Counted from the stretch's first letter, positions 1 through 8,480 are shown. The stretch is DNA of 64,000 nucleotides from Zavarzinia marina (GCF_021568905.1 NZ_JAKGSB010000004.1:310001-374000), one strand, 5' to 3'. Program-made: numbers and translations. Notes: generated from the sequence alone by a model not told the origin.

Positions 1-282
1 GGCGACGGCACGGCGACCGCGCTCACCCGGGGCCCGCTCGGCATTCTGGACGGTCTCGTGCTGCTGCCCGGCGGCGATGCGCTGGTGTCGGACTGGGTCG
101 CGCTCGGCGAACCCGTGCAGGGGCGGCTGTGGCGGCTTCCGGCCGACGGCGGCACGCCGGCCGTCGTGTGCCTCGACGCGCCGCTGCACGGGCCCGCCGA
201 CTTCGACTACGACGCGGCGACCGGCACGCTCTGGATTCCGGCGACGATGGACGGCGCGGTGGTGATCGCGCCCTATCGCTGA
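1..282 (+). CDS. C-terminal fragment of a secreted or SMP-30/NHL-type beta-propeller protein (5' end outside window)
   Basis: The frame is open from the first base and ends at a TGA at 280-282, giving 93 residues. They read as repeated beta-strand units: a G-D-ALVSDW block, then GRLWRLPADGG, then DFDYDAATGTLWIPATMDGAV. The pattern of D-x-x-TGTLWIPA strands is typical of the last blades of NHL, SMP-30 or gluconolactonase-like propellers. The catalytic part, if any, lies outside the window, so substrate and localisation cannot be given. The family assignment is inferred from the repeat pattern only. Confidence 0.55.
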   Translation, partial: GDGTATALTRGPLGILDGLVLLPGGDALVSDWVALGEPVQGRLWRLPADGGTPAVVCLDAPLHGPADFDYDAATGTLWIPATMDGAVVIAPYR

Positions 283-297
283 CAGGTTCGCGGCACC

Positions 298-1011
298 TCA
301 GCGCGCCGGCGTGTCTTCCCGGCGCGGGTTCAGCTTCTGCGCCAGTTCGGCCAGCGTGTCGCGCGAATCGATATAGACGGTCTTGTGGACCTTGCGGATA
401 TAGCCGTCGTCTATGAGCTGGCCCATCACGCGGGCCACCGTCTCGCGCGTGGTCGAGGCCAGCGCCGCGATTTCCGCCTGGGTCGGCAGGGGATAGATCA
501 TCCAGGAATCGGGCTTCACCGGGTCGGGCTTGGCGAGGCGCAGCAGCTCGACGCAGACCCGCTGATGGGCGCCCAGGGTGGCCAGGTCCATGATCCGCTC
601 GTCCGCCGTGCGGATGATGCCGATCATCTTCTGCAGCACCCGGAACGCGACCGGCGGTCTCTCCTTCAGGAGATCGATGAAGACCTCGCGCGGCAGTTCG
701 GCGATCCGGCAATTGGCCTGGGCGACGATATTGGCCGACCGCGGCAGGCCGTCGATCGCCGACAACTCGCCGAAGAAATCGCCGGCCTTCACCCGGGCAT
801 AGGCGATCTCGCGCCCCTGCTTCGAGAAATTCACCACGTCCACCTCGCCTTCGACGACGAGATAGACGCCGCGGCAATCGCTCTGGCGGTCGAAGATGAC
901 CTCGCCTTCCTCGAAACGGTGCCAGCGCGCGACCCGTGCGAGATCGGTCAGGACATCGTCGGACAGGCCCTCGAAGAGCGCGATCTGGGCAAGCTGGCTA
1001 CCGGTGGACAT
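298..1011 (-). CDS. Crp/Fnr-family transcriptional regulator
   Basis: This 237-residue protein has a cyclic-nucleotide-binding-type beta-barrel (about residues 10-125, with GVYLVVEGEVDVV and GDFFGELSAIDGLPRSA blocks), a dimerisation helix and a C-terminal winged helix-turn-helix (about 165-215, TQAEIAALASTTRETVARVM). The GELSAIDGLPRSA segment matches the phosphate-binding cassette of CRP-like proteins, so cAMP or cGMP is a plausible effector. The FNR-type N-terminal cysteine cluster is absent, so oxygen sensing by an Fe-S cluster is unlikely. An alternative ATG 39 bases upstream (1050) is possible. A CRP-like palindrome 66-81 bp upstream suggests autoregulation. Confidence 0.85.
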   Translation of the reverse strand: MSTGSQLAQIALFEGLSDDVLTDLARVARWHRFEEGEVIFDRQSDCRGVYLVVEGEVDVVNFSKQGREIAYARVKAGDFFGELSAIDGLPRSANIVAQANCRIAELPREVFIDLLKERPPVAFRVLQKMIGIIRTADERIMDLATLGAHQRVCVELLRLAKPDPVKPDSWMIYPLPTQAEIAALASTTRETVARVMGQLIDDGYIRKVHKTVYIDSRDTLAELAQKLNPRREDTPAR

Positions 1012-1076
1012 GGCGGGAAGGTTAGCCGACCGGAACCGCACGTCAATCATCCGTTGGCAGGCGATTCGACGATTTC

Positions 1077-1092
1077 TGTGACGCAGGGCACA
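1077..1092. promoter_or_regulatory. CRP-like operator between the Crp/Fnr gene and yidB
   Basis: The sequence is TGTGA-CGCAGG-GCACA, which differs from the CRP consensus TGTGA-N6-TCACA at one position. Counted outward it is the inverted repeat CTGTG-N8-CACAG. It sits 66 bp before the start of the Crp/Fnr gene on the minus strand, a normal place for autoregulation, and it could also act on rightward transcription. Confidence 0.55.
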
Positions 1093-1094
1093 GC

Positions 1095-1192
1095 GCCCCG
1101 GCCGCGGTCGTGACACCTTTCCCCTGCCTCGCACCCGAGGCGCCAACCCTGCACTACCTTTCCCGCCTTCCTCAGGAAGGCGGGATTTTTTT
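1095..1192 (+). ncRNA. Candidate small RNA or leader ending in a strong terminator
   Basis: Between divergent genes, a rightward strand segment contains a small hairpin (CCTCG-CACC-CGAGG at about 1132-1145) followed by a complete Rho-independent terminator. No gene upstream needs a rightward terminator here, because the upstream gene points left. A short noncoding transcript, or an attenuated leader of yidB, would explain it. The 5' end is a guess and no convincing promoter was identified. Confidence 0.3.
1162..1192 (+). terminator. Strong Rho-independent terminator
   Basis: A perfect 10-bp stem, CCCGCCTTCC and GGAAGGCGGG with a TCA loop, is followed directly by ATTTTTTT. It is oriented for rightward transcripts yet lies upstream of the rightward gene yidB. 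Confidence 0.8.
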
Positions 1193-1201
1193 GATCGCCG
1201 C

Positions 1202-1232
1202 CCCGCTTTTTCCCGAAAAGCGGGATTTTCTT
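1202..1232 (+). terminator. Second terminator-like hairpin
   Basis: The 9-bp stem CCCGCTTTT/AAAAGCGGG with a TCCCG loop is followed by ATTTTCTT. It lies 10 bases after the first terminator and shares its CCCGC...GCGGGATTTT frame, which suggests a tandem terminator or a duplicated, diverged hairpin. Confidence 0.6.
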
Positions 1233-1290
1233 CGCCGCTTGCCCGTTCGGTCTGCGAAGATGCCGCTCCGCCGCGAAGAGGAGAGAAGCG

Positions 1291-1704
1291 ATGGACGTGT
1301 TGCAATTGGGTGTCGACCTTCTGAAGCGCTATTTCGGCGACAAGGTCGATGCGGGGGCCCTGGGCGGGGCGCTGGCCGGCCTGCTCGGCGACGGCGGCAA
1401 GATCGACCTCGGCGCCCTGGTGGGCAGGCTGTCGGCGCAGGGCGGCGGCCTGCAGTCGATGCTGGGCTCCTGGCTGGGCGACGGGCCCAATATGTCGATC
1501 GATCCCTCGACCGTCCTGTCCCTCTTCGGCGGCGACAAGGTCTCGACCTTCGCCGACCGCATCGGCGTCGGCCGCGACGAGGCGGCGGGCGGCCTCGCGG
1601 ATGTCCTGCCCCAGATCGTCGATCGTTTCAGCAAGGGCGGCTCCCTGCTCGAGGCCGGCGGCGGCCTTTCGGGCATGATGGACATGGCCCGCAAGCTGTT
1701 CTGA
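1291..1704 (+). CDS. yidB: YidB family protein (DUF937-like)
   Basis: This small 137-residue protein is rich in glycine, alanine and leucine. The N-terminal DLLKRYFGDKVDAGALGGALAGLLGDG segment (split by runs of glycine) and the later DVLPQIVDRFSKGG motif are characteristic of the YidB/DUF937 family, a cytoplasmic family of unknown biochemical role. A GAGGAGAG ribosome site lies about 7 bases before the ATG. It stands alone between the tandem hairpins and yqgE. Confidence 0.75.
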   Translation: MDVLQLGVDLLKRYFGDKVDAGALGGALAGLLGDGGKIDLGALVGRLSAQGGGLQSMLGSWLGDGPNMSIDPSTVLSLFGGDKVSTFADRIGVGRDEAAGGLADVLPQIVDRFSKGGSLLEAGGGLSGMMDMARKLF

Positions 1705-1801
1705 CGCCGCCGCCGATAGCGGGAACAGGGAGGGGAGGCAGGCGCGGATCGTCGCGCGCTTGCCTCTTGCGGGCTTGGCCGGCCGGCCCCAATCTATAGT
1801 C

Positions 1802-2386
1802 ATGACGAGCGTTACGGAGACTGAAGCCCCCAGCCTCGAAGGCAAGCTGCTGGTGGCCATGCCGACCATGGGCGATCCACGGTTCGAGCGGACCGTGATC
1901 TACATGTGCGCCCATTCCCCGGAAGGCGCCATGGGCCTGGTGGTGAACCGCCCGGCGGACCACATCAGCTTTCCCGAACTCCTCGGTCAGCTCGGCATAG
2001 AGGCGGATGCGGGCACGGACGTCGAGGACATCAAGGTGCTGTCCGGCGGCCCGGTCGAAGCGGGACGCGGTTTCGTCCTCCATTCCGACGACTACACCCA
2101 GGCGACCACCATGGAAGTGGGCGAGCGCGTCGCCCTGACGGCGACCGTCGACATCCTGCGCGCCATCGCCACCGGCCACGGCCCGCGCCAATGCCTGTTC
2201 GCGCTCGGCTATGCCGGCTGGGGCCCCGGCCAGCTCGACGCCGAGATCCAGGCCAACGGCTGGCTCCACGTCGATGCCGACCCGGATCTTCTGTTCTCTG
2301 CCGATTTCGAGCGCAAATGGGGCAAGGCCATCGCCAAGCTGGGCTTCGACATCGCCCAGCTTTCGGGCACCGCCGGCCGCGCCTGA
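1802..2386 (+). CDS. yqgE: UPF0301 / YqgE (AlgH-like) family protein
   Basis: This 194-residue soluble protein starts MTSVTETEAPSLEGKLLVAMP. The conserved blocks of the family are visible: GKLLVAMPTMGDPRFERTV, EGAMGLVVNRP, VLSGGPVE and GYAGWGPGQLDAEI. The family is widespread in proteobacteria; some members are called AlgH, but the molecular function is not settled. The ATG at 1802 is preferred over one 42 bases upstream because the family normally begins only a few residues before the KLLVAMP block. Confidence 0.92.
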   Translation: MTSVTETEAPSLEGKLLVAMPTMGDPRFERTVIYMCAHSPEGAMGLVVNRPADHISFPELLGQLGIEADAGTDVEDIKVLSGGPVEAGRGFVLHSDDYTQATTMEVGERVALTATVDILRAIATGHGPRQCLFALGYAGWGPGQLDAEIQANGWLHVDADPDLLFSADFERKWGKAIAKLGFDIAQLSGTAGRA

Positions 2387-2449
2387 GCGTGGCCGGATCG
2401 GTGCCCGATCCCGATCAGGACCCGATCCCGAATCAGGGCCCGATGCGGA

Positions 2450-3475
2450 TCAGTGCCAGGCGCCCTCGTATTTCTCGTCCAGCTTCTTGGCGATCTCGGC
2501 CAGCTTGCCGACGGCCTGACGGACCTTGGTGAGGTCGGCCAGCAAGGGCTCCACCGCTTGCTTGGTCTTGTCGTCGCCATAGACGAATTTACCGTCCTCG
2601 CCGCGCTTGGCCTTGCCGTCGATCAGGGCGCCGGCGATTTCGCCGAGCAGGCGGGCGGCCTCGCGGGTCGCGGCCGCGAAGCCGACGTAGAAGGCGACAT
2701 ATTCCTTGTGGCGCTGGGCCATGCTCTCGTCCATCGAGCGGCGGAAATCGGCGGCCAGATCCGCTTCCTCGGCCTTGGCGCGCATGTCCTCGGCTTCGCG
2801 GCGGTAGAGCGCCTTCACCTGGTCCGGCACGCCGCTGAGCAGCACGTCGATGTCGAGAAGGCGGCTGCGCATGGCGAGCAGCGCATCCTTGTCCGCCGGA
2901 TCGAAGGTCAGGTTCCAGTCGATCTCGCTGGCCTTGACCTGATCGAAGACGTTGCGCATCGCGGTCTTGGTCTCGGCCGTGCGGCGGCTGACGTAGAGCA
3001 GGAAGTCGGCGTAGGCGTTGTCGGGCGCCAGCGCCTCGAGCCGGCTGCGCACCTCCGCGACGTCCTTGGCGCCGGTGACCGCGGCATAGGTCTCGCGCTG
3101 GGCCTGGATGTCACCATACGGCCCGGCGAAGACGACCCAGAGAGCGATGAAGGGCACGATGCCGATCGCGAGCAGGCGGAAGCGGCGCCGAACCTCGGGC
3201 GGGCCCAGCGGGATCAGGGTGATGCCGAAGCCGATCGCCCCGGCCAGTGCCACGAGACCGATCAGGACCAGGATGCCGGCCAGCGCGTAATTGTAGAAGA
3301 CATTGGCGATCATCGCGACGGAGAGCACCACCAGCACGCACATCACGATCCCGGCGATCAGCGGCAGCAGCGCCAGAAAGGAACGTTTCGCCGGCGCCGG
3401 GCCCTGGAAATAGGGAGTCGCGGTCTCCGCCGACGAGGGCCATTCGGCCTCCGGGTAGTCCTGTTCGTTCGTCAC
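2450..3475 (-). CDS. Membrane protein of unknown function with a long helical cytoplasmic or periplasmic tail
   Basis: The protein has 341 residues. A short hydrophilic head (about 1-30) is followed by three hydrophobic segments (about 32-58, 62-88 and 99-117). The remaining 220 residues are charged and strongly helical, with heptad-like stretches such as EDMRAKAEEADLAADFRR, and they end EGAWH. No enzymatic motif is visible and I do not recognise a named family. It is convergent with yqgE and is followed on the same strand by an acetyltransferase gene, so there is no informative operon partner. Confidence 0.75.
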   Translation of the reverse strand: MTNEQDYPEAEWPSSAETATPYFQGPAPAKRSFLALLPLIAGIVMCVLVVLSVAMIANVFYNYALAGILVLIGLVALAGAIGFGITLIPLGPPEVRRRFRLLAIGIVPFIALWVVFAGPYGDIQAQRETYAAVTGAKDVAEVRSRLEALAPDNAYADFLLYVSRRTAETKTAMRNVFDQVKASEIDWNLTFDPADKDALLAMRSRLLDIDVLLSGVPDQVKALYRREAEDMRAKAEEADLAADFRRSMDESMAQRHKEYVAFYVGFAAATREAARLLGEIAGALIDGKAKRGEDGKFVYGDDKTKQAVEPLLADLTKVRQAVGKLAEIAKKLDEKYEGAWH

Positions 3476-3518
3476 TGAAATCTCCGGAATCGGCGCTCCC
3501 CGGCGCGCTGGCTCAGTC

Positions 3519-4103
3519 TCAAGGCCGGGGATCGGTCACGAGCATGGCGAACAGCAGGTGGTCCTGCCATTGGCCGTTGATACGCAGATACTGGCGCGCC
3601 CTGCCCTCGGGGCTGAAGCCCGCGCGCCGCAGCACCGCCTTCGACGCCTCGTTGGACGGCAGGCAGGCCGCTTCGATACGATGCAGGCGCAGGGTTTCGA
3701 AGACGTGAACGACGGTGGCGCGCACCGCCTCGGTCATCAGGCCGCGGCCGGCATGGCGCTGGCCCATCCAATAGCCCAGGGAACAGCTCTGCGTCACCCC
3801 CCGGCGTATGTTGCTGAGCGAAATCCCGCCGAGCAGCACCCCCTCGCCCCGGCTGAACAGGAAGAAGGTGTGGCCGCTGTCCTCGCGCGCCTCGCGGGCA
3901 TAGCGGCGCAGGCGATGGCGAAAGGCGTTGCGGGTCAGGTCGTCGGCGGCCCAGAGCGGTTCCCACGGCGTCAGGAAATCGCGGCTGTCGGCGCGCAGTG
4001 CCGTCCATTGCTCGAAATCGCCGGCGACGGGCGGGCGCAGTTCCAGGCGGTCCGTCGTGATCACCGGCAGGGGATCGAGCCGGAAGGTGCGAATCAGCGC
4101 CAC
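3519..4103 (-). CDS. GNAT-family N-acetyltransferase (RimJ/RimL type)
   Basis: At 194 residues it has the usual RimJ/RimL length. The opening TDRLELRPPVAGDFEQW is diagnostic for this subgroup. The acetyl-CoA loop is represented by GYWMGQRHAGRGLMTEAV (Q/R-x-x-G-x-G/A motif) and the C-terminal helix by PSNEASKAVLRRAGF. Likely targets are ribosomal-protein or other N-terminal amino groups, but the specific substrate cannot be read. It starts 24 bases after the stop of the M16 peptidase gene on the same strand and is probably cotranscribed with it and thrC. Confidence 0.88.
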   Translation of the reverse strand: MALIRTFRLDPLPVITTDRLELRPPVAGDFEQWTALRADSRDFLTPWEPLWAADDLTRNAFRHRLRRYAREAREDSGHTFFLFSRGEGVLLGGISLSNIRRGVTQSCSLGYWMGQRHAGRGLMTEAVRATVVHVFETLRLHRIEAACLPSNEASKAVLRRAGFSPEGRARQYLRINGQWQDHLLFAMLVTDPRP

Positions 4104-4127
4104 CCCGATCTCCCCCGCGCCGCCGCG

Positions 4128-5384
4128 TCAGCCGAAACGCGCCGCGATCCGCGCGTGCGGTTCGATCGCGCCATGAGGGCCGAGGGCGGCCACGGCCGGC
4201 TTGCCCTTGGCCACGGTCTCGGCGAAGCGGCGCACCGCCGCCGCGTCGACCTTCGCCAGTTCGCCCAGCACTTCCTCGGTCGGGATCACGCGGCCGTGCA
4301 TCAGCCATTGCCGGCCCACGGTCTCGATCACCGACGACGGGCTCTCCAGCCCCATCAGGTAGCCGGCGCGAAGCTGCGCCCGGGCGCGCGCCACCTCTTC
4401 CTCGGTGGCGTCGACCGCCAGTTTCGCCATTTCCTCGGCGATCACCGGCACCAATTGCCCGGCATCGTCCTCGGACGTCCCGGCATAGAGGCCGATGGTG
4501 CCGCTGTCGACGCTGGAGCCCGAATAGGCGAAGACGGAATAGGCGAGTCCGCGCACCTCGCGGATCTCCTGGAACAGACGGGACGACATGCCGCCGCCCA
4601 GCACCGTGGCATAGACCTGGGCGGTGTAGTAATCCGCATCGTCATAGGCGACGCCCGGAAACGCCATGGCCAGATGGACCTGTTCGAGATCGCGGTCGTC
4701 ACGCCAGTCGCCGGCGACGAAACGGGCTGTCTCCGCCCGCGTCTCGCCCCGGGGGCCGAGCCCGGCGAAGTGCCGCGCCGCCAGATCGCGCATCTGGTCG
4801 TGATCGACGGCGCCCGCCGCCACCATGGTCATGGCCGGGGCGCGATAGTGGTCGGCCATGTAGCCGGCAATCTCGTCCCGGGTCAGGCGCGCGACATTCT
4901 CCGCGCTGCCGAGGATCGGGCGGCCGATGGCCTGATCGGGATAGGTCGCTTCCTGCAGCATGTCGAAGATCAGGTCGTCGGGCGTGTCCTGGGCCTGGCC
5001 TATCTCCTGGATGATGACCTGGCGCTCGCGCTCCAGCTCGTCCGGCTGAAAGGTCGAGCGGGTCAGGATGTCGGCCAGGATGTCCGCCCCCAGTTCCACG
5101 TCGTCCTTCAGGACGCGGGCGTAATAGGCGGTCTGCTCGCGGCTGGTGAAGGCGTTCAGGATGCCGCCCACCGCCTCGATCTCCTCGGCGATGCGCCGCG
5201 CGCTCCGCTTTTCCGTGCCCTTGAAGGCCATGTGTTCGAGCATGTGGGAGACGCCGTTCAGCGCCTTGGTCTCGTGGCGCGCCCCGACGTCGACCCAGAC
5301 GCCCAGCGCGACGGAGCCGAGTTCGGGCATGGGCACCGTCAATACGCCCAGGCCGTTGTCCAATGTGCTCGTTCGAACCTTCAT
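4128..5384 (-). CDS. M16 family zinc peptidase (processing-peptidase-like)
   Basis: This 418-residue protein carries the inverted zinc motif HxxEH at residues 47-51 (SHMLEHMAFKG) and the distal metal-ligand glutamate region around residue 127 (RERQVIIQEI). These are the catalytic elements of insulinase/mitochondrial-processing-peptidase family M16. The C-terminal half holds the second structural repeat with the R/Y-rich GLAYSVFAYS motif. A single short subunit with an active site resembles the beta-MPP-like peptidases of alphaproteobacteria. It follows thrC with a 14-base gap; the thrC-M16-acetyltransferase order is common in this class. Confidence 0.92.
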   Translation of the reverse strand: MKVRTSTLDNGLGVLTVPMPELGSVALGVWVDVGARHETKALNGVSHMLEHMAFKGTEKRSARRIAEEIEAVGGILNAFTSREQTAYYARVLKDDVELGADILADILTRSTFQPDELERERQVIIQEIGQAQDTPDDLIFDMLQEATYPDQAIGRPILGSAENVARLTRDEIAGYMADHYRAPAMTMVAAGAVDHDQMRDLAARHFAGLGPRGETRAETARFVAGDWRDDRDLEQVHLAMAFPGVAYDDADYYTAQVYATVLGGGMSSRLFQEIREVRGLAYSVFAYSGSSVDSGTIGLYAGTSEDDAGQLVPVIAEEMAKLAVDATEEEVARARAQLRAGYLMGLESPSSVIETVGRQWLMHGRVIPTEEVLGELAKVDAAAVRRFAETVAKGKPAVAALGPHGAIEPHARIAARFG

Positions 5385-5398
5385 GAAGTCTCTCTGTC

Positions 5399-6787
5399 TC
5401 AGCCGATGATCGCCGTCATATGGGCCTGAAGGGCGTCGGCGTCATTGGCCAGAACAGCATATCTCTCATCGCGTTCATAGAGGTCGGCCATGCGCGGCGG
5501 CAGGCCCGGGGCGATCCCGGTCGCCGCTTCGACCGCCGCCGGGAATTTCGCCGGATGCGCCGTCGCCAGCGTCACCATGGGCACCGAACGGTCGCCGCGC
5601 GCGCCCGCGGCCCCGGCGAGACCGACCGCCGAATGGGGATCGACGACGAGGCCGGTGGCGCGCAGCATCATGGCCATGGTCTCGCGCGTCATCTCCTCGT
5701 TCACCGAGACGGCGGCGAACAGCGCACGTGCCTGATCCAGCACATTGGCGCCGAGCGCGAGGCGCCCGCTCTCCTGGAAGCCCGCCATCGCCTTCGCCGT
5801 GACGGCGCCGTCACGGCCGTAGAGATCGAACAGCAGGCGCTCGAAATTGCTCGAGACCTGGATGTCCATGGAGGGGCTGATGGTCGGCTGCACCGTGCCG
5901 GTCGAATAGTCGCCGGCATTGAGGGCGCGGGCCAGAATGTCGTTCCGGTTGGTGGCGACCACCAGGCGTTCGACCGGCAGGCCCATCTGGCGCGCGACAT
6001 AGCCGGCGTAGATATCGCCGAAATTGCCCGTCGGCACGCTGAAGGAAACCGCGCGATCGGGCGCGCCGAGGGACAGTGCCGAAGTGACGTAATAGACCGT
6101 CTGGGCGACGATGCGCGCCCAGTTGATCGAATTCACCGCCGAAAGCCGCGCCTTGTCGCGGAATTCCAGGCGGTTGAACAGCGCCTTCACCAGGGCCTGG
6201 CAATCGTCGAACGTGCCTTCGATGGCGATGTTGTGGATGTTGTCGTCCAGCACCGTGGTCATCTGGCGGCGCTGCACCTCGGACACTCGGCCCTTGGGAT
6301 GCAGCATGACGACCTGTACCGCCGGCAGGCCGCGCAGCGCCTCGATCGCCGCCGAACCGGTATCGCCGGAAGTCGCGCCCAGCACGGTCACCTGCTCGCC
6401 CCGGCGGGTCAGCACGGTGTTGAACAGGCGCCCCAGCAATTGCATGGCGACGTCCTTGAAGGCCAGCGTCGGCCCGTGGAACAGCTCCAGCAGGAAGTCG
6501 TTCGGCCCGACCTGCACCAGGGGGCAGACGGCGGCGTGATCGAAGCTGCCATAGGCGCCGTCGATCAGTTCGGCCAGCGTCGCGGGCGACAGGCTGTCGC
6601 CGACGAAGGGCGCCAGCATCTCGAAGGCCACCGCCTGATAGGGCAGGCCGCGCCAGCCCTTCAGCTTGTCGGCGATGGCGGGCCAGCTTTCGGGCACATA
6701 GAGCCCCCCGTCGCGGGCGAGACCGGCCAGCAGGACACCTTCGAAATCGAGCGCGGGGGCGGCCCCGCGGGTGGAGATATAGCGCAC
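5399..6787 (-). CDS. thrC: Threonine synthase
   Basis: It converts O-phosphohomoserine to threonine using pyridoxal phosphate, the last step of threonine synthesis. The 462 residues match the long fungal/proteobacterial form. The N-terminus MRYISTRG is the family signature, Lys111 in FHGPTLAFKDVAMQ is the expected PLP lysine, and GATSGDTGSAA is the phosphate-binding loop. The start codon is GTG at 6787. It heads a leftward group with the M16 peptidase and acetyltransferase genes. Confidence 0.96.
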   Translation of the reverse strand: MRYISTRGAAPALDFEGVLLAGLARDGGLYVPESWPAIADKLKGWRGLPYQAVAFEMLAPFVGDSLSPATLAELIDGAYGSFDHAAVCPLVQVGPNDFLLELFHGPTLAFKDVAMQLLGRLFNTVLTRRGEQVTVLGATSGDTGSAAIEALRGLPAVQVVMLHPKGRVSEVQRRQMTTVLDDNIHNIAIEGTFDDCQALVKALFNRLEFRDKARLSAVNSINWARIVAQTVYYVTSALSLGAPDRAVSFSVPTGNFGDIYAGYVARQMGLPVERLVVATNRNDILARALNAGDYSTGTVQPTISPSMDIQVSSNFERLLFDLYGRDGAVTAKAMAGFQESGRLALGANVLDQARALFAAVSVNEEMTRETMAMMLRATGLVVDPHSAVGLAGAAGARGDRSVPMVTLATAHPAKFPAAVEAATGIAPGLPPRMADLYERDERYAVLANDADALQAHMTAIIG

Positions 6788-6888
6788 GTCGAAAACCTCG
6801 GGCCCGGGACGGTACCGCCGCCCCGGTTTCGCGCCGGAGACTAGCGGCGGGAAGATCAGGGTTCAACCGAAGCCGCCGTCGATCTGCT

Positions 6889-7500
6889 ATGACGGACGGC
6901 CAAGGGACGGAATCCATCATGTTGTTGCGCCAGAAACTCCTCGATGCCCTCGCCGCGGGCCGGATCGGCTTCGTCTTCGGGCGCTGGAAGACGCCGGCGC
7001 TGCGCCTCGGCACCATGAAGACCGCCGCCGGCACGGTTCTGGTCGAGGCGATCGAGGTGGTCGATCCCGCCGTCATCACGGCGGATGAGGCGGTGGCTGC
7101 CGGCTTTCCCGATCTCGCCGCCCTTCTCGCCTGGCTGGGGGCTTCGGGGCCGGCGGTCCACCGCGCCCGCCTTCGCCTCGCCGAGCCGGCGGATCCCGCC
7201 GCCGCCGAAAAGGCCCTGGGGCGGCGTCTCGATCGCCACGACCGTGTCCTGGGCCGGCCCTGGACGCGGGCGGCGCTGCGGCTGATCGACGCCAGCCCCG
7301 CCCCCGCCGCCGGCGAAATCGCGGCGGCGCTGGCGTTTTCGCCGGCCGAGGCGCGGAAGGCGATGCGCCTTCTGGCGGACATGGGACTTGTCATGGGCGA
7401 CGCGGGGGGCTATCGCCTGACGGCAAGGGGCCTTTCCCTCGCCCGAACGCCCATCGGCGCCGATGCGCCGCAAGAAGAACGATCGAATCCCGCCGAATGA
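6889..7500 (+). CDS. ASCH-domain-like protein with C-terminal winged-helix region
   Basis: The 203 residues split into two parts. Residues 12-85 (FGRWKTPALRLGTMKTAAGTVLVEAIEVVDPAVITADEA, in pieces) resemble the ASCH/PUA-like fold, with the strand order and the DPAxIT motif seen in ASCH proteins that bind RNA. Residues 120-195 look like a winged helix (AAALAFSPAEARKAMRLLADMGLV). An in-frame ATG at 6919 (MLLRQKLLDAL) is an alternative start with better family agreement. Its stop overlaps the next start in an ATGA junction, so it is translationally coupled to the membrane protein downstream. Function is unknown. Confidence 0.65.
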   Translation: MTDGQGTESIMLLRQKLLDALAAGRIGFVFGRWKTPALRLGTMKTAAGTVLVEAIEVVDPAVITADEAVAAGFPDLAALLAWLGASGPAVHRARLRLAEPADPAAAEKALGRRLDRHDRVLGRPWTRAALRLIDASPAPAAGEIAAALAFSPAEARKAMRLLADMGLVMGDAGGYRLTARGLSLARTPIGADAPQEERSNPAE

Positions 7501-8474
7501 ATTCCGAAACGCCGATGCCGATCGCCCGGTCGGGCCAAAGACCGCTCTGGCGGCGCCTGATCGGCCCGATCCTGGTCGGCGTCATGCTGGTCATCGCCTT
7601 CACGGTGCTGGACCGCATGGCGGGCCACATGAGTTTCGCCGACGTCCGCGCCGCCATGCTGGCGACGCCCGACGGCGCCATTCTGCTGTCGATCCTGTTC
7701 ACGGCCATCAGCTTCGGCGCGCTCGCCGCCTATGACGTGCTGGCGGTGCGCGCCGCCGTCCGCAGCAAGGTGCCGTTTCGTACCGCCGCGTTCGCCGGCG
7801 CCGCCGGCTATGCCTTTTCCAACGCGCTCGGCTTTCCGGTCATGACCGGCGTCTGGGTGCGCTATCGGATCTATTCCGTCTCCGGGCTTCGTGTCGTCGA
7901 CATCACCCGTGTCGTGACCATGACCTGGGTCTCGTTCTGGTTCGGCTGCGGGCTGGTGATCGGCGCCTTCGTCGCGATCGAGCCCCACAGTATCGCCGCC
8001 CTCCTCGACATGCCGCCGCCGGTGGCGCGCCTGCTGGGCATCACCGTGGTCGGCCTCGTCCTCCTGTTCGTCGCCTGGGTCTCGACCGGCGATCGCCGTG
8101 TCGCGGTGCGCCGCTTCCATCTGAACATGCCCGACCGGCACACGGTGATCGGCCAATTGGCGGCCGGCGCGGTCGATTTCATCGGCGCGGGCGCCGCCCT
8201 CTACGTCCTGCTGCCGGAAGCGGCGCAGCCCGCCATCGGCACGTTCACGGTGGTCTTCGTCTCGGCGCTGACCCTCGGGATCATCTCCCATGCGCCCGGC
8301 GGCATCGGTGTCTTCGAGGCGACCCTGGTCTCGGGTCTCGGGACCGAGGCGGGACCCGCCCTGCTCGGCTCGCTGATCCTGTTCCGGGTGATCTACTACC
8401 TGCTGCCGCTCGCCTGTGCCGCCGCCGCCATGGCGATCGCCGGGGTCGTGCTCCGCCTCCGGCGCCGGCGATAG
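7497..8474 (+). CDS. Lysylphosphatidylglycerol synthase (MprF) flippase-domain protein, UPF0104-like
   Basis: This integral membrane protein has 325 residues and eight or so hydrophobic segments. The central GYAFSNALGFPVMTGVWVRYRIY motif (given in part) and the SALTLGIISHAPGGIGVFEA motif are hallmarks of the MprF N-terminal flippase domain. The C-terminal tRNA-dependent aminoacyl-phosphatidylglycerol synthase domain of full MprF is absent. It is therefore more likely to move or arrange a lipid than to synthesise lysyl-PG. It overlaps the ASCH-like gene by 4 bases. Confidence 0.85.
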   Translation: MNSETPMPIARSGQRPLWRRLIGPILVGVMLVIAFTVLDRMAGHMSFADVRAAMLATPDGAILLSILFTAISFGALAAYDVLAVRAAVRSKVPFRTAAFAGAAGYAFSNALGFPVMTGVWVRYRIYSVSGLRVVDITRVVTMTWVSFWFGCGLVIGAFVAIEPHSIAALLDMPPPVARLLGITVVGLVLLFVAWVSTGDRRVAVRRFHLNMPDRHTVIGQLAAGAVDFIGAGAALYVLLPEAAQPAIGTFTVVFVSALTLGIISHAPGGIGVFEATLVSGLGTEAGPALLGSLILFRVIYYLLPLACAAAAMAIAGVVLRLRRRR

Positions 8475-8480
8475 CCCCCG

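Noticed and set aside
2390-2449. Imperfect repeats of CCCGAT(C) between yqgE and the membrane-protein gene
   Set aside because: The units differ in length and sequence, the interval is short, and a GC hairpin effect is enough to explain it.
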